Source: Chitinophaga sp. Cy-1792 (GTDB lineage Bacteria; Bacteroidota; Bacteroidia; Chitinophagales; Chitinophagaceae). Taken from it: DNA of 64,000 nt. The position numbers were made by a program, and so were the translations under genes. Shown piece after piece: positions 53,223-62,582 of this stretch; position 1 is the first letter of the stretch; the number at the start of each line of letters is the position of its first letter. The stretch spans positions 1,674,001 to 1,738,000 of the forward strand of contig NZ_VWWO01000001.1 in assembly GCF_011752935.1 (NCBI RefSeq), in the 5' to 3' direction. The notes beneath the pieces are model-generated. The model saw nothing but the letters and a program-made list of their open reading frames with translations, had not been told where the DNA came from and made no database searches.

Positions 53223-53654
53223 ATGGAACCTAATAATACGCCCGGTACACTGCATGACCTGAAAGTCAATATTAAACTGAAACTCTCTGCCATGTGGGCG
53301 GTAGTGATGTTTTGCTACATCTATGGCGACGTTTTCTCCCTGTTTGTGCCCTCCCGCCTGAAAGGACTCCTGGCAGGTGAATCCGGCGTGGGCCCAACTA
53401 CACCGGGTAAACTGGTAATGTTTACGGCAGTGGTGCTACTCCCTGCTTTGATGGTATTACTTTCCCTGCTGCTCAAAGCTACTGTTAACAAATGGCTGAA
53501 TATTATAATGGGTGTGGTTTACACGGCTATCATGATATTAACGGTACTATCTTCCCTGGATCCATGGTGGGTGTTCTATACTATATTGGGTGTAGTGGAG
53601 ATTTTGCTCACGATAACCATTGTTATTACTGCTGCCAGATGGCCTAAGCATTAA
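53223..53654 (+). CDS. DUF6326 family four-helix membrane protein
   Basis: 143 residues with four predicted membrane segments (about 23-43, 63-83, 88-108 and 115-136). The sequence, including MWAVVMFCYIYGDVFSLF near residue 24, matches my recollection of DUF6326, a small family of unknown function. It stands alone, convergent with guaB across a terminator. No catalytic motif seen. Confidence 0.7.
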   Translation: MEPNNTPGTLHDLKVNIKLKLSAMWAVVMFCYIYGDVFSLFVPSRLKGLLAGESGVGPTTPGKLVMFTAVVLLPALMVLLSLLLKATVNKWLNIIMGVVYTAIMILTVLSSLDPWWVFYTILGVVEILLTITIVITAARWPKH

Positions 53655-53655
53655 T

Positions 53656-53687
53656 AAAAAGCCCGTCTCTACTCAGTAGAGACGGGC
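53656..53687 (-). terminator. Terminator after guaB (minus strand)
   Basis: GCCCGTCTCTACT at 53661-53673 pairs with 53675-53687 and, on the minus strand, is followed by TTTTT (53660-53656). It lies between two convergent genes. The core GTCTCTACT is shared with the sprA terminator. Confidence 0.85.
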
Positions 53688-53719
53688 AACTGTATTTATC
53701 TTTTAACTGATAACAGGAA

Positions 53720-55192
53720 TTACCTGCTATAGTTAGGCGCTTCTTTAGTGATTACCACATCATGCGGGTGGTTTTCTTTTACAGTAGCAGCAGTGATTTT
53801 TACGAACTGTGCAGACTGTAATGATTTCACGTCTTTAGAACCAGTCAGACCCATACCGGCACGCAGACCGCCTATGAATTGCTGTATAACTTCAGACAGA
53901 TAACCTTTGTAAGGTACGCGGCCTACGATACCTTCCGGTACCAGTTTCTTGATATCATCTTCATCCTGGAAGTAACGGTCTTTACTACCTTCCTGCATAG
54001 CTTCGATAGAACCCATACCACGGTAGGATTTGAATTTACGTCCTTCGTAGATGATGGTTTCTCCAGGGCTTTCTTCCACACCTGCGAAGATGGAACCAGC
54101 CATGATACAGGAAGCACCTGCAGCAATAGCCTTCACCATATCACCGGTATAACGGATACCACCATCGGCGATTACCGGGATACCTTGTTTTTTCAGTGCT
54201 TCAGCAGCATCCATTACGGCAGACAGCTGAGGGAAACCTGCACCGGTTACGATACGGGTAGTACAGATAGAGCCAGGGCCCACACCTACTTTCACCGCAT
54301 CAGCGCCAGCAGCAGCGAGTGCCAGTGCACCTTCTGCAGTAGCAACGTTACCTGCGATTACCTGTAATTTAGGGAAAGTCTTTTTCAGTTTTTTCAGGGT
54401 GTTGATAACTGCAATGGAGTGACCATGTGAGCTATCCAGACAAACAACGTCCACACCTACATTGATCAGTGCCTGTGCGCGGTCAAGTACATCCGGGGTG
54501 ATACCCAGTGCAGCACCTACCAGCAAGCGACCGAATTCGTCTTTTACTGCATTAGGGTAGCTGGTCAGCTGGAGGATATCACGGTAAGTGATCAGGCCCA
54601 CCAGTCTGCCCTGTTTGTTGACTACAGGCAGCTTTTCAATTTTGTATTGCTGGAGAATTTTCTCTGCTTTTTTCAGGTCTGTACCTTCAGGAGCAGTGAT
54701 CAGCTTTTCGCTGGTCATCACTTCTTGTACCAGACGCTTTTTATTCTTTTCGAAACGCAGGTCTCTGTTGGTTAAGATACCTACGAGTTTATTGGAGTCG
54801 TCTACGATTGGAATACCACCGATGCCGTTTTCTTTCATGAGTCTTAAAGCTTCACCGATGGTGGCATCCGCTTTTAAGGTAACAGGGTCCATAATCAGAC
54901 CGCTTTCGCTACGCTTAACACGACGCACCATTTCAGCTTGTCTTTCAATACTCATGTTTTTGTGGAGAATACCAATTCCACCCTCTCTCGCCAGGGCGAT
55001 AGCCAGATTGGCTTCAGTAACAGTATCCATAGCGGCAGATACCATTGGTAAATTGAGCCGTATGGTTTTTGTTAATTGCGTAGAGATATTTACATCTTTC
55101 GGATGAGTGTCTGAGTAAGCCGGAACGAGGAGTACATCATCAAATGTCAGTCCGTCAGCTACAAATTTGGGTTTCGATTTTCCCGCAGGCAT
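53720..55192 (-). CDS. guaB: IMP dehydrogenase
   Basis: NAD-dependent oxidation of IMP to XMP, the committed step to GMP. 490 residues. N-terminal [13 protein letters not shown], tandem CBS domains inserted at about 95-215, catalytic loop [13 protein letters not shown] with the active Cys near residue 308, [14 protein letters not shown], and the YRGMGS flap region. Typical bacterial form. It is monocistronic, ending at a strong terminator. Confidence 0.97.
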   Translation of the reverse strand: MPAGKSKPKFVADGLTFDDVLLVPAYSDTHPKDVNISTQLTKTIRLNLPMVSAAMDTVTEANLAIALAREGGIGILHKNMSIERQAEMVRRVKRSESGLIMDPVTLKADATIGEALRLMKENGIGGIPIVDDSNKLVGILTNRDLRFEKNKKRLVQEVMTSEKLITAPEGTDLKKAEKILQQYKIEKLPVVNKQGRLVGLITYRDILQLTSYPNAVKDEFGRLLVGAALGITPDVLDRAQALINVGVDVVCLDSSHGHSIAVINTLKKLKKTFPKLQVIAGNVATAEGALALAAAGADAVKVGVGPGSICTTRIVTGAGFPQLSAVMDAAEALKKQGIPVIADGGIRYTGDMVKAIAAGASCIMAGSIFAGVEESPGETIIYEGRKFKSYRGMGSIEAMQEGSKDRYFQDEDDIKKLVPEGIVGRVPYKGYLSEVIQQFIGGLRAGMGLTGSKDVKSLQSAQFVKITAATVKENHPHDVVITKEAPNYSR

Positions 55193-55301
55193 GATGCAAC
55201 TATTTGTCAGTTAAAAAATAATTGCACGCAAATCTACGCCTATTTACGCAATAAATAAAATTTCAACGTTAATGATGTGTGAATAACCCATATCATGACT
55301 A

Positions 55302-56408
55302 TTAGCTGACAGGTTCATATAGTTGACCTGGCAGACATTTAATCAGGCATTGCATTTCCAGGTTAAATACGGCTGTTGCCACCTGGCTACCGCTAAGTTT
55401 GCTGTGAATATATAATTCCTCCAGGTGCAGTCTCGATTTGCCCTCAAATAAGGCCATGATTTGCTGTTCTTCGGCTGACAAACTCGTGAATAATGAAGGC
55501 TGTAAGGAACGGATGCCTTTATTTACGGGCTTATTCCAGCCCATGGTATCTAAAATATCGCTTGCAGCAGTAGCGAGCATGGCCTTGTTCTGCTGGATGA
55601 GACTGTTACATCCTGCCGCGTGCCATTCATTAATACGGCCAGGCACGCAGAATACATCGCGGTTATAGCCATTAGCCAGTTCGGCAGTGATAAGGGAACC
55701 TCCTTTTATGCCGCTTTCAATCACGATGGTGGCGTCGCATAAGCCAGCCACTATCCGGTTTCTACGGGGGAAATTCTGCCTGTCGGGCAGGGTACCGCAC
55801 CTGTAATCGGTCAGTAAGCCGCCCTTGAGGGCCATTTCCCTGGCCGTATCCTGGTGCACGGAAGGATAAATTCTGTCCAGCCCATGTGCCAAAACCCCGA
55901 CGGTGGGCTGTTCTGCTGCCAATGCTGCCCTATGGGCAATGATATCAATGCCGTAAGCCAGCCCGCTGACGATTATCACACCTGCCGCACATAAATCATT
56001 GACTATCTGCCCGCAAACCTGTACCCCATAAGGGGATGGCTGCCGCGTGCCTATTACATTCACCATCCGGTGGCCGTTTAAGTCTGCCTTGCCTTTGTAA
56101 TACAGCATTGCCGGTGCATCGTAGCAGTGTTTTAGCCTGCCGGGATAGCTGCTGTCCTGAATCCACAACGGCTGTATATCGTAATCACTGAGAAAGGAGA
56201 TTTCTTTTTCTATGGAGGTAAAATCGCTGAATTTGCGGATAGCATTGGCTTTGATGCTGCCAATATGTGCTGTTTTCTCCAGCTGCCAGGAGCGTGCCCG
56301 GAAGATGGCCGCGGCACTGTCGAAATGCTCCAGGAGCTTACGGATGCTTACATCGCCCAGCATAGGTACCTGGGTTAATGCAATCCTGTACATTAATTCA
56401 TCGGGCAT
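55302..56408 (-). CDS. dprA: DNA-processing protein DprA
   Basis: Binds incoming single-stranded DNA and loads RecA during natural transformation. 368 residues from the ATG at 56406-56408; an upstream TTG at 56417 is less likely. N-terminal helical part with LTQVPMLGDVSIRKLL, then the Rossmann-like core: VIGTRQPSPYG, IVSGLAYGIDIIAHRAAL, GVLAHGLDRIYP and FPRRNRIVAGL, all DprA signatures. The C-terminal winged-helix domain spans about 310-368. Gene presence alone does not prove competence. Confidence 0.94.
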   Translation of the reverse strand: MPDELMYRIALTQVPMLGDVSIRKLLEHFDSAAAIFRARSWQLEKTAHIGSIKANAIRKFSDFTSIEKEISFLSDYDIQPLWIQDSSYPGRLKHCYDAPAMLYYKGKADLNGHRMVNVIGTRQPSPYGVQVCGQIVNDLCAAGVIIVSGLAYGIDIIAHRAALAAEQPTVGVLAHGLDRIYPSVHQDTAREMALKGGLLTDYRCGTLPDRQNFPRRNRIVAGLCDATIVIESGIKGGSLITAELANGYNRDVFCVPGRINEWHAAGCNSLIQQNKAMLATAASDILDTMGWNKPVNKGIRSLQPSLFTSLSAEEQQIMALFEGKSRLHLEELYIHSKLSGSQVATAVFNLEMQCLIKCLPGQLYEPVS

Positions 56409-56501
56409 AACAAACAATATTATCTTATTAAATTACAATTTATCAACGGTAATTATTTGTTCTCCGGGTGATTTATTTTTGCAGCATTAAACAGATATAT
56501 T

Positions 56502-57314
56502 ATGATGATGAAAAGGATTTTGGGTGTTTTACTGCTGGCCGGTATGGCGGCATGTAAGTCTGTTCAGCCTGTTGTAACTCCTCCTGCTGTACAGAGCACC
56601 AAACTGATCCCGCATGGTGCTGCCTGGGCAGCACTCTGGCAACAGCAATCCGGAGAATACAAGGCGCTGTGTCTGCAGGCTTATCAGCTGGCGGCATTAA
56701 GACTCGATCAATACCTGGCTAAGGGCGGTGCGAAGCCCCTGGCAGTAGTAACAGATATCGACGAAACTGTACTGGATAACAGTCCTTATTCTGTTCATCA
56801 GGCACTGAACGACCGTGGATATGATGAGAAAAGCTGGGCAGAGTGGACCGCCAAAGCCGCCGCAGATACTGTTCCCGGTGCACCGAACTTCTTTAAATAC
56901 GCTGCCTCCAAAGGTGTGCAGGTGTTTTATATCACCAACCGTGCGGAGTCTGAACGTGCTGCTACCCTGAAGAACCTGCAGCGTTATAATTTTCCATTTG
57001 CAGACGATCAGCACCTGATGCTGAAAACAACAACTTCCGGCAAGGAAGCCCGCCGTCAGCAAGTGTTACAGCAATATGATATTGTGATGTTGTTTGGTGA
57101 TAACCTGAGCGACTTCTCCAATATTTTTGATAAGAAGCCTTATGAAGAGCGCAATGCTGCTGCCCTGAAATCAAGTGCTGAATTTGGTTCCAGGTTTATT
57201 GTACTGCCAAATCCAATGTATGGCGACTGGGAAGGTGCCATCTATAATTTCCAGTATAAACTGACAGATCACCAGAAAGACTCTATTATGCAGTCTGTGT
57301 TGAAAAATTACTAG
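56502..57314 (+). CDS. Lipoprotein e(P4)-type acid phosphatase / 5'-nucleotidase
   Basis: Class B/C HAD-fold phosphatase anchored as a lipoprotein, releasing phosphate from nucleotides such as NMN. 270 residues. Lipobox GMAAC with Cys18; the HAD motif is VVTDIDETVLDN with Asp85 and Asp87; later FYITNRAESER and VMLFGDNLSDF, which supply the remaining HAD residues. A TATTTTTG -7-like element lies at 56474-56481. A terminator follows at 57336-57371. The phosphatase class is confident; the exact substrate is less so. Confidence 0.9.
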   Translation: MMMKRILGVLLLAGMAACKSVQPVVTPPAVQSTKLIPHGAAWAALWQQQSGEYKALCLQAYQLAALRLDQYLAKGGAKPLAVVTDIDETVLDNSPYSVHQALNDRGYDEKSWAEWTAKAAADTVPGAPNFFKYAASKGVQVFYITNRAESERAATLKNLQRYNFPFADDQHLMLKTTTSGKEARRQQVLQQYDIVMLFGDNLSDFSNIFDKKPYEERNAAALKSSAEFGSRFIVLPNPMYGDWEGAIYNFQYKLTDHQKDSIMQSVLKNY

Positions 57315-57335
57315 TATTCTTTTCAAGATAAAAGG

Positions 57336-57371
57336 AAGCCTACGGAGAATTAATTTTCCGTAGGCTTTTTT
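57336..57371 (+). terminator. Rho-independent terminator after the e(P4)-type phosphatase
   Basis: An 11-bp stem, AAGCCTACGGA at 57336-57346 with its complement at 57357-57367, and a T-run. It may also serve the convergent NTF2-like gene. Confidence 0.88.
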
Positions 57372-57420
57372 ATCCCCACTCATGGCAGCTCTTTTTTGTT
57401 AAAGGTTGAAAGTAAGCAGA

Positions 57421-57816
57421 TTAGTTGCCCCAGAAATTGTTTTCCTGCTGCTCGTCTGCCGTGAAGATTTTTACAGCTGTAATTTTTCCTTCTGCTACTG
57501 TATATACATCTATATTTTGCACATTCAGCTGCTGACCCTCCCGATTCGCTTTCCAGGTAAGGGTTGCAGCTACATCATCCCCATTTACGGCATAAGAATG
57601 TACTGCATCGAGTGCAAATGTTTGTTCAGAAATGGCGAACATACCACTGGCCATTGCCAGGACATCCTCCACTGAATTTTTAATGCCCGAAAACCTGTTA
57701 TTGCCTGGCTGTTCCCATTTTACATTTGGATGTAACAGGCCAGCAACAGTATCGAAATCAAGTTTTTGTACGGCAGCAAGAAAGTTGGTAACTACGGCTA
57801 ATGAAGTGTTTTTCAT
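57421..57816 (-). CDS. NTF2-like (SnoaL-fold) protein
   Basis: 131 residues, entirely one NTF2-like domain, a cone fold used by SnoaL-type cyclases, isomerases and many small-molecule binding proteins. NFLAAVQKLDFDTVAGLLHPNVKWEQPG near residue 11 is typical. Catalytic Asp/His residues are not fixed well enough to name a reaction. It is divergently transcribed from an AraC-type regulator, and the gap between them holds a -7 element for this gene and two regulator-like direct repeats, so it is probably the regulator's target. Confidence 0.8.
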   Translation of the reverse strand: MKNTSLAVVTNFLAAVQKLDFDTVAGLLHPNVKWEQPGNNRFSGIKNSVEDVLAMASGMFAISEQTFALDAVHSYAVNGDDVAATLTWKANREGQQLNVQNIDVYTVAEGKITAVKIFTADEQQENNFWGN

Positions 57817-57852
57817 GTTTTGTTATTTTTTGTGTTGTTAAATTTGATATAG

Positions 57853-57860
57853 CAAAACTA
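57853..57860 (-). promoter_or_regulatory. Candidate -7 element for the NTF2-like gene
   Basis: Minus-strand TAGTTTTG matches TAnnTTTG exactly. No TTTG is found at the -33 position (about 57880-57884), where a regulator half-site begins instead, as in an activator-dependent promoter. Confidence 0.45.
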
Positions 57861-57882
57861 CATTTCAATAACCCCTATGTAC

Positions 57883-57920
57883 TTACCATAAGACGACAAT
57901 CATTTACCATTTTGCGACAA
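57883..57920 (-). promoter_or_regulatory. Direct-repeat operator, probable AraC-family binding site
   Basis: Plus-strand TTACCATAAGACGACAA (57883-57899) and TTACCATTTTGCGACAA (57904-57920) agree at 13 of 17 positions (TTACCAT-n4-CGACAA) and start 21 bp apart, two helical turns. That is the half-site spacing known for AraC-family activators. The proximal copy overlaps the -33 position of the NTF2-like promoter. Confidence 0.65.
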
Positions 57921-57956
57921 GTTTATGTTTTGCCCAAAATCTCTTTTTATATTTAG

Positions 57957-58931
57957 ATGATGAAGAATCTGGTCCAGCTAATCCTCGCATACGCGGCGCT
58001 TCGAAATATAGATACTGCACAGTTGTGTAAGCAGTCGTATATAGATATGAAACTATTAAAGAAGAAGGATGCTCCGGCTGCTACAGCTGCACAGCTGCAT
58101 AACCTATGGAGCAACGCTGCGCACCTGTGCGGCGACCCGCTTTTTGGATTACATTTTGGCGAATCATTGCGCACCACTGCACTGGGAATTGTTGGTAACA
58201 TTATTGAAACCAGTGCTAATGTTGGAGAAGCACTTACCCATTCGGCGGCATTGGTACATCTCATCACCGACCAGTGCAGGATGGAAATTGTGCCGGGAAA
58301 AGGCACTTTTAAAGTCCGGCTGCTCCCTACAAAAAACACAGGTGTGAACCCATTAATGGAAGTATTGCTGGTGGTAGTCATTCATGAACTGGACGGACTG
58401 CTACTCACCAAAATTACACCTAAAGCAGTAGTGCTGCCCTACAAAACTGAAAACCCGGCTGAATATGAACGGGTGTTTCGGTGTCGTGTTGGCAAATCAA
58501 CTGGTGAATATAGCCTCACCTTCTCTCAACAATATTGGGAAGAACCTATCCTTACTGCCAATTATGAGTTGCAGGAAATGCTGCTAAAACAAACCTCCCA
58601 TCTCACCATCATCAATAAAAACAATCAACAGCTGGCTACCCGTATTCAGCATTACCTGCTTGCCAACGCTTATCTGGGAGTGGCGCCGCTGAACGATATT
58701 GCGGCCAATTTTAACATGAGCCCCAGAACATTACAACGACAATTAAAAGAAGAAGGTTATTCTTATCAGCGTATAGCCGACAACGTTAAACGTTCACTGG
58801 CGGAGCATTATATTACTGCCGGGAATTTTGCATTAAAAGATATTTCGTGGATGCTGGGATATAATGAACTCAGTGCTTTCAGCAGAGCGTTCAAAAAGTG
58901 GACTGGGGTATCGCCCGAAAATTTCAATTAA
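57957..58931 (+). CDS. AraC family transcriptional regulator
   Basis: 324 residues. The N-terminal two-thirds resemble the 'Arabinose_bd' ligand domain (GIVGNIIETSANVGEALTH near residue 80), found in OruR/ArgR-like members. The C-terminal AraC domain (about 225-324) has two helix-turn-helix units: the first with IAANFNMSPRTLQRQLKEEG, the second with KDISWMLGYNELSAFSRAFKKWTG. Divergent from the NTF2-like gene, with paired direct repeats in the gap, so local activation is the simplest model. The inducer is unknown. Confidence 0.92.
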   Translation: MMKNLVQLILAYAALRNIDTAQLCKQSYIDMKLLKKKDAPAATAAQLHNLWSNAAHLCGDPLFGLHFGESLRTTALGIVGNIIETSANVGEALTHSAALVHLITDQCRMEIVPGKGTFKVRLLPTKNTGVNPLMEVLLVVVIHELDGLLLTKITPKAVVLPYKTENPAEYERVFRCRVGKSTGEYSLTFSQQYWEEPILTANYELQEMLLKQTSHLTIINKNNQQLATRIQHYLLANAYLGVAPLNDIAANFNMSPRTLQRQLKEEGYSYQRIADNVKRSLAEHYITAGNFALKDISWMLGYNELSAFSRAFKKWTGVSPENFN

Positions 58932-58966
58932 AAAACGAGTCCCTCACTAATTGTGAAGGACTCGTT
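58931..58966 (-). terminator. Terminator between the AraC gene and the OmpA gene
   Basis: AACGAGTCC at 58934-58942 pairs with 58958-58966, with an inner TCAC/GTGA stem (58944-58947 with 58953-58956). On the minus strand the stem is followed by a T-run, so it ends the OmpA-family transcript. Confidence 0.82.
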
Positions 58967-58989
58967 CTGAAAGTATAATATCTTCTTCA

Positions 58990-60876
58990 CTATAAGCTAA
59001 CCACTTTAAATACTGTTCTTCTGTTCTCCGCTCTTCCTTCTTCCGTATCATTGGAAGCGACCGGCTGCGATTTGCCAAATCCTTTGCTGCTCAGTCTTTC
59101 CGCCGGAATGCCTTTGGATACCAGGTAGTCAACAACTGCTTTTGCGCGGTTCTCTGACAACACCTTATTATCCTTGTCACTACCTATGTTATCGGTATGT
59201 CCGTCTATCTCGATTTTCAGTGTCGGGTTATCATTCAGTAATCGCACCAGTCTGTCCAATTCGAGCATAGAAGCCGGTTTCAGGACATACTGTTTGGTAT
59301 CAAAAAATATATTGTGCAATACAATACTGGCATTGGCGGCCAGTGGCTGCAGCGGTATATTTTTCTCGAATGGTTGTCCCGGATTATGTTCTTTTAGTGA
59401 GAAATTATCTGAGTAGAAGAGATAACCTTTTTTGCCGACATGGAATGCATAGTCTTTGCCGGTAGGCAGTGGTGCCAGGAAATTACCATTTTCATCTGTT
59501 TCAAATCTGGCTACCTGCGTACCTCCCTGGAGGTCTATCACATCAACACTGGCTGGTAACCGCTGCTGGGTAGTACTATCATAAACAAATCCTTTCACAT
59601 AAAGGGTTTGCAAAGGTCTTGCTTCAGGATAGAGTTCAAAGCTGTAGATATCCAGGGAACCTTTACCGTCGGCCCTGTCTGAGGCAAAGTAGGCGGTAGT
59701 GCCGGCTGCATCTACTACTAATGAACCCTCTTCATCAATGGTATTGATGGGATAGCCCAGGTTTACGGCTGGTCCCCAGGAGCCATCGGGTTGTTTCCTG
59801 GAATAGAAGATATCTAGTCCGCCGTAGCCGGGAAGGCCTTCAGAAGCGAAATACAGCGTTTGTCCATCTGCATGGATAAAAGGAGTAGTTTCTCTTCCTT
59901 TGGTGTTGATATTGGGCCCCAGGTTTTCAGGATTGCTCCATTTGCCGTTTGGCAGGAGGTGACTTACAAATATATCTGAGCCATTGGTGGGCGTTTCGCG
60001 GGCAAAGTAGAGCGTCTGGTTATCGGCAGATAAGGAAGGTTGCGATTCCCAATCCCGTGTATTTACCGGTGCGCCCAGGTTTTCAGGTTTTGTCCACCCG
60101 TTTTTTGTTTTTCTGGAGATATAGAGATCACAACTACCTTTTCCTTCCGGGAATTCACAACCGGTATACAACAGGATGGTACCGTCCTGTGAGATATGTT
60201 GAGCGCCTTCGTTGAAACTGGTATTGATAGGTGCGCCCATGTCCTGGGAAGGGCCCCAGGTATTGTTCTGCCGCTGGCTGATGTAGAAATCTTCATTATT
60301 GCCATTTACTCTTCGTGTATAGATCAGTGTTTTACTGTCTATGGTAAGAGAAGGGAAATATTCCGGGTCTTTACTGTTGATATTATCTCCCAGGTTATTT
60401 GGTTGGAAAGGATGATTTTTGTTTTTATCGTTGACTGCAAATGTGTAGTTGGCTTTGAGTTTCTCTGCCAGTCTGCTACTCACTTTGGCGCCGGCGATAT
60501 ACTGATTGATCATTTGCAGGGCGCCGTTGAAGTCGCCGGTACCTGCCAGTGCGCGGCTGTAGGGCACCATAATCTGCCGAAGGCTGCTACTGTCCAGCTG
60601 TTTGAATTTGCTGAAAGTATTCACGGCTTCTTTATAATCTTTGAGTTCTATATAGCACATTCCCAGCTGTCCGTAGGCATCCAGGTAATTGGGAGCGATG
60701 TTGATGGCCTCTTTCAGGAAGGGTACGGCGTCAGCGGTATGGTATACGCTGATGGCAGCCTGTGCTTTATCAAAGCTTGCCCTGGCCTTTTTGGGCGCAT
60801 TTTCTGACGTAACCACCTGTGCATGGAGTTGCATGGTGAAGCATATCGCCAGTAATGGAAGGATAGTTTTTTTCAT
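58990..60876 (-). CDS. OmpA-family envelope protein with TPR and PD40 propeller
   Basis: 628 residues from the ATG at 60874-60876 (the frame opens earlier at 60981). Signal peptide (about 1-19), TPR-like helices (about 30-145), repeated WD40-like PD40 blades (SQDGTILLYTG, SADNQTLYFAR, HADGQTLYFAS at regular spacing), a carboxypeptidase-regulatory-like domain (about 430-500), and a C-terminal OmpA peptidoglycan-binding domain with IDGHTDNIGSD and LSENRAKAVVDYL. The architecture matches PorE/PG-anchored proteins associated with the T9SS in the phylum, but that link is inferred. Likely tethers an outer-membrane structure to the wall. Confidence 0.88.
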   Translation of the reverse strand: MKKTILPLLAICFTMQLHAQVVTSENAPKKARASFDKAQAAISVYHTADAVPFLKEAINIAPNYLDAYGQLGMCYIELKDYKEAVNTFSKFKQLDSSSLRQIMVPYSRALAGTGDFNGALQMINQYIAGAKVSSRLAEKLKANYTFAVNDKNKNHPFQPNNLGDNINSKDPEYFPSLTIDSKTLIYTRRVNGNNEDFYISQRQNNTWGPSQDMGAPINTSFNEGAQHISQDGTILLYTGCEFPEGKGSCDLYISRKTKNGWTKPENLGAPVNTRDWESQPSLSADNQTLYFARETPTNGSDIFVSHLLPNGKWSNPENLGPNINTKGRETTPFIHADGQTLYFASEGLPGYGGLDIFYSRKQPDGSWGPAVNLGYPINTIDEEGSLVVDAAGTTAYFASDRADGKGSLDIYSFELYPEARPLQTLYVKGFVYDSTTQQRLPASVDVIDLQGGTQVARFETDENGNFLAPLPTGKDYAFHVGKKGYLFYSDNFSLKEHNPGQPFEKNIPLQPLAANASIVLHNIFFDTKQYVLKPASMLELDRLVRLLNDNPTLKIEIDGHTDNIGSDKDNKVLSENRAKAVVDYLVSKGIPAERLSSKGFGKSQPVASNDTEEGRAENRRTVFKVVSL

Positions 60877-60938
60877 AGTAATAATACAACGCTTAAAGGT
60901 AAGGAAACGTATGTAGCTGTAAGCTATCGGTAACAAAC

Positions 60939-60965
60939 AAAAATGGCATCCGAAGATGCCATTTT
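60939..60965 (-). terminator. Terminator after queE with UUCG-type tetraloop
   Basis: An 11-bp stem (60940-60950 with 60955-60965) around CGAA on the plus strand, which reads TTCG on the transcribed minus strand, a very stable tetraloop, followed by a short T-run. Confidence 0.85.
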
Positions 60966-60987
60966 CAAAAATTGTATGCAATACCGG

Positions 60988-61611
60988 TTAAGGTACATTG
61001 ATATACTTGTGTATCTGTAGCGATAGCTGCCACTGGGGATTATCTTTAATATAATCGATGATCAGCGGCGTCATTTCGGCACTTTTGCTCCATTCCGGTG
61101 CCAGGTATAGCTTACAGCTTTTACCTACCATGGCGGCATGCTTTTCAGCCCAGGCGAAATCGCTTTTGTTGAAGATAACCACTTTGAGTTCGCTGGCAGC
61201 CTTGCAGACTTCCGGCAGTGGTGCCTTGAACTTTTTAGGAGAAAGCGTGATCCAGTCCCAGCTGCCACTGAGCGGAGAGGAGCCGGAAGTTTCAATATGT
61301 GTATTAAAACCCTTTTTATGGAGTGCTTTCGTGAGTGCATCGAGCTGGTGGAGCAGCGGTTCTCCACCGGTCACTACGGCAATACGGCCTGGGTAATTTG
61401 CAGCCTCATCCACCACATTATCTATGGATAATTGCGGGTGTTTATCTGCGTCCCAGCTATCTTTTACGTCGCACCAGTGGCATCCCACGTCACAGCCGCC
61501 AAGACGGATGAAATAGGCTGCCTTGCCCTGATGGAAGCCTTCACCCTGAATCGTGTAAAAGCGCTCCATCACCGGTAAGGTGGCGGTTATATTTAAAGTA
61601 TTTACTGACAT
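60988..61611 (-). CDS. queE: 7-carboxy-7-deazaguanine synthase
   Basis: Radical-SAM enzyme converting 6-carboxy-tetrahydropterin to 7-carboxy-7-deazaguanine on the path to preQ0 and queuosine. 207 residues. The cluster motif is CDVGCHWC (Cys40, Cys44, Cys47), with the ERFYTIQGEGFHQGKAAYFIRLGGC start, and TGGEPLLH in the SAM region. It lies upstream of the OmpA-family gene in the same orientation but ends at its own terminator. A canonical QueD would be expected elsewhere if the PTPS gene at 21.7 kb is not one. Confidence 0.94.
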   Translation of the reverse strand: MSVNTLNITATLPVMERFYTIQGEGFHQGKAAYFIRLGGCDVGCHWCDVKDSWDADKHPQLSIDNVVDEAANYPGRIAVVTGGEPLLHQLDALTKALHKKGFNTHIETSGSSPLSGSWDWITLSPKKFKAPLPEVCKAASELKVVIFNKSDFAWAEKHAAMVGKSCKLYLAPEWSKSAEMTPLIIDYIKDNPQWQLSLQIHKYINVP

Positions 61612-61658
61612 TGTGATTCTATCCCTACAAAGGTCCGGAAAATATTCCAGTGCCTTTT

Positions 61659-62546
61659 TTAATTCATACTACCTCTGAGGCCTATGCAGGCGTGATAGGT
61701 ATTTTTCAGCAGCGCGGCGATGGTCATCGGACCTACGCCTCCTGGTACCGGCGTGATGTAGCTGCATTTAGGTGCTACTTCATCAAATTTAACGTCACCG
61801 ATCAGGCGGAAACCGCTTTTCTTGGTGGCATCTTCAACACGGTTGATTCCCACATCCACAATAACAGCGCCTTCTTTCACCATATCAGCGGTTACGAAGT
61901 TAGGCTTGCCGATAGCGGCAACAATGATATCGGCCTGACGGCAGATTTCTGCGAGATTATGTGTATGAGAGTGGGTCAGCGTGACGGTGCAGTTGCCCGG
62001 ATTGGTATTGCGGCTCAGCAGTATGCTGATAGGCGTACCTACGATATGGCTGCGGCCGATCACTACTGCATGTTTACCTTTTGTAGGCACATTGTAGTGT
62101 TCCAGCATCAGCATGATACCATATGGAGTAGCCGGAATAAAAGCAGGCAGACCACTTACCATTTTACCTACGTTCATAGGATGGAAGCCATCTACATCCT
62201 TGCTTGGATCAATCGTATTGATGACGAGTTCTTCGCTGATATGCTTTGGTAAAGGCAGCTGTACCAGGATACCATCGATATCCGGATTTTCGTTGAGCAG
62301 GGTGATCTGGTCCAGCAGGTGCTTTTCAGAAATCTGTTCATCGAAACGCAGGAGGGTAGAGTTATATCCGCATTCTGCACATGACTTTACTTTGGAAGCA
62401 ACGTAGGTTTCGCTCGCAGGATTGTTACCAACCAGGATGGCAGCCAGGTGAGGGACCTTTTTGCCAGCGGCCTTTAATTCAGCCACTGAAGCGGCTAATT
62501 GGGCTTTGATAGCCTCAGAAACAAGTTTACCGTCTAAAATTTGCAT
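61659..62546 (-). CDS. folD: Methylenetetrahydrofolate dehydrogenase/cyclohydrolase
   Basis: Bifunctional one-carbon enzyme interconverting 5,10-methylene- and 10-formyl-tetrahydrofolate with NADP. 295 residues from the ATG at 62544-62546. Motifs: [18 protein letters not shown] with catalytic Lys near residue 54, QLPLPKH, the NADP motif [14 protein letters not shown], and [10 protein letters not shown] at the C-terminal part. All are canonical. It is followed by queE on the same strand 47 bp downstream. Confidence 0.96.
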   Translation of the reverse strand: MQILDGKLVSEAIKAQLAASVAELKAAGKKVPHLAAILVGNNPASETYVASKVKSCAECGYNSTLLRFDEQISEKHLLDQITLLNENPDIDGILVQLPLPKHISEELVINTIDPSKDVDGFHPMNVGKMVSGLPAFIPATPYGIMLMLEHYNVPTKGKHAVVIGRSHIVGTPISILLSRNTNPGNCTVTLTHSHTHNLAEICRQADIIVAAIGKPNFVTADMVKEGAVIVDVGINRVEDATKKSGFRLIGDVKFDEVAPKCSYITPVPGGVGPMTIAALLKNTYHACIGLRGSMN

Positions 62547-62582
62547 GTGCAAAGTTACATTTTTATTTATTCCCGCAAGTGG

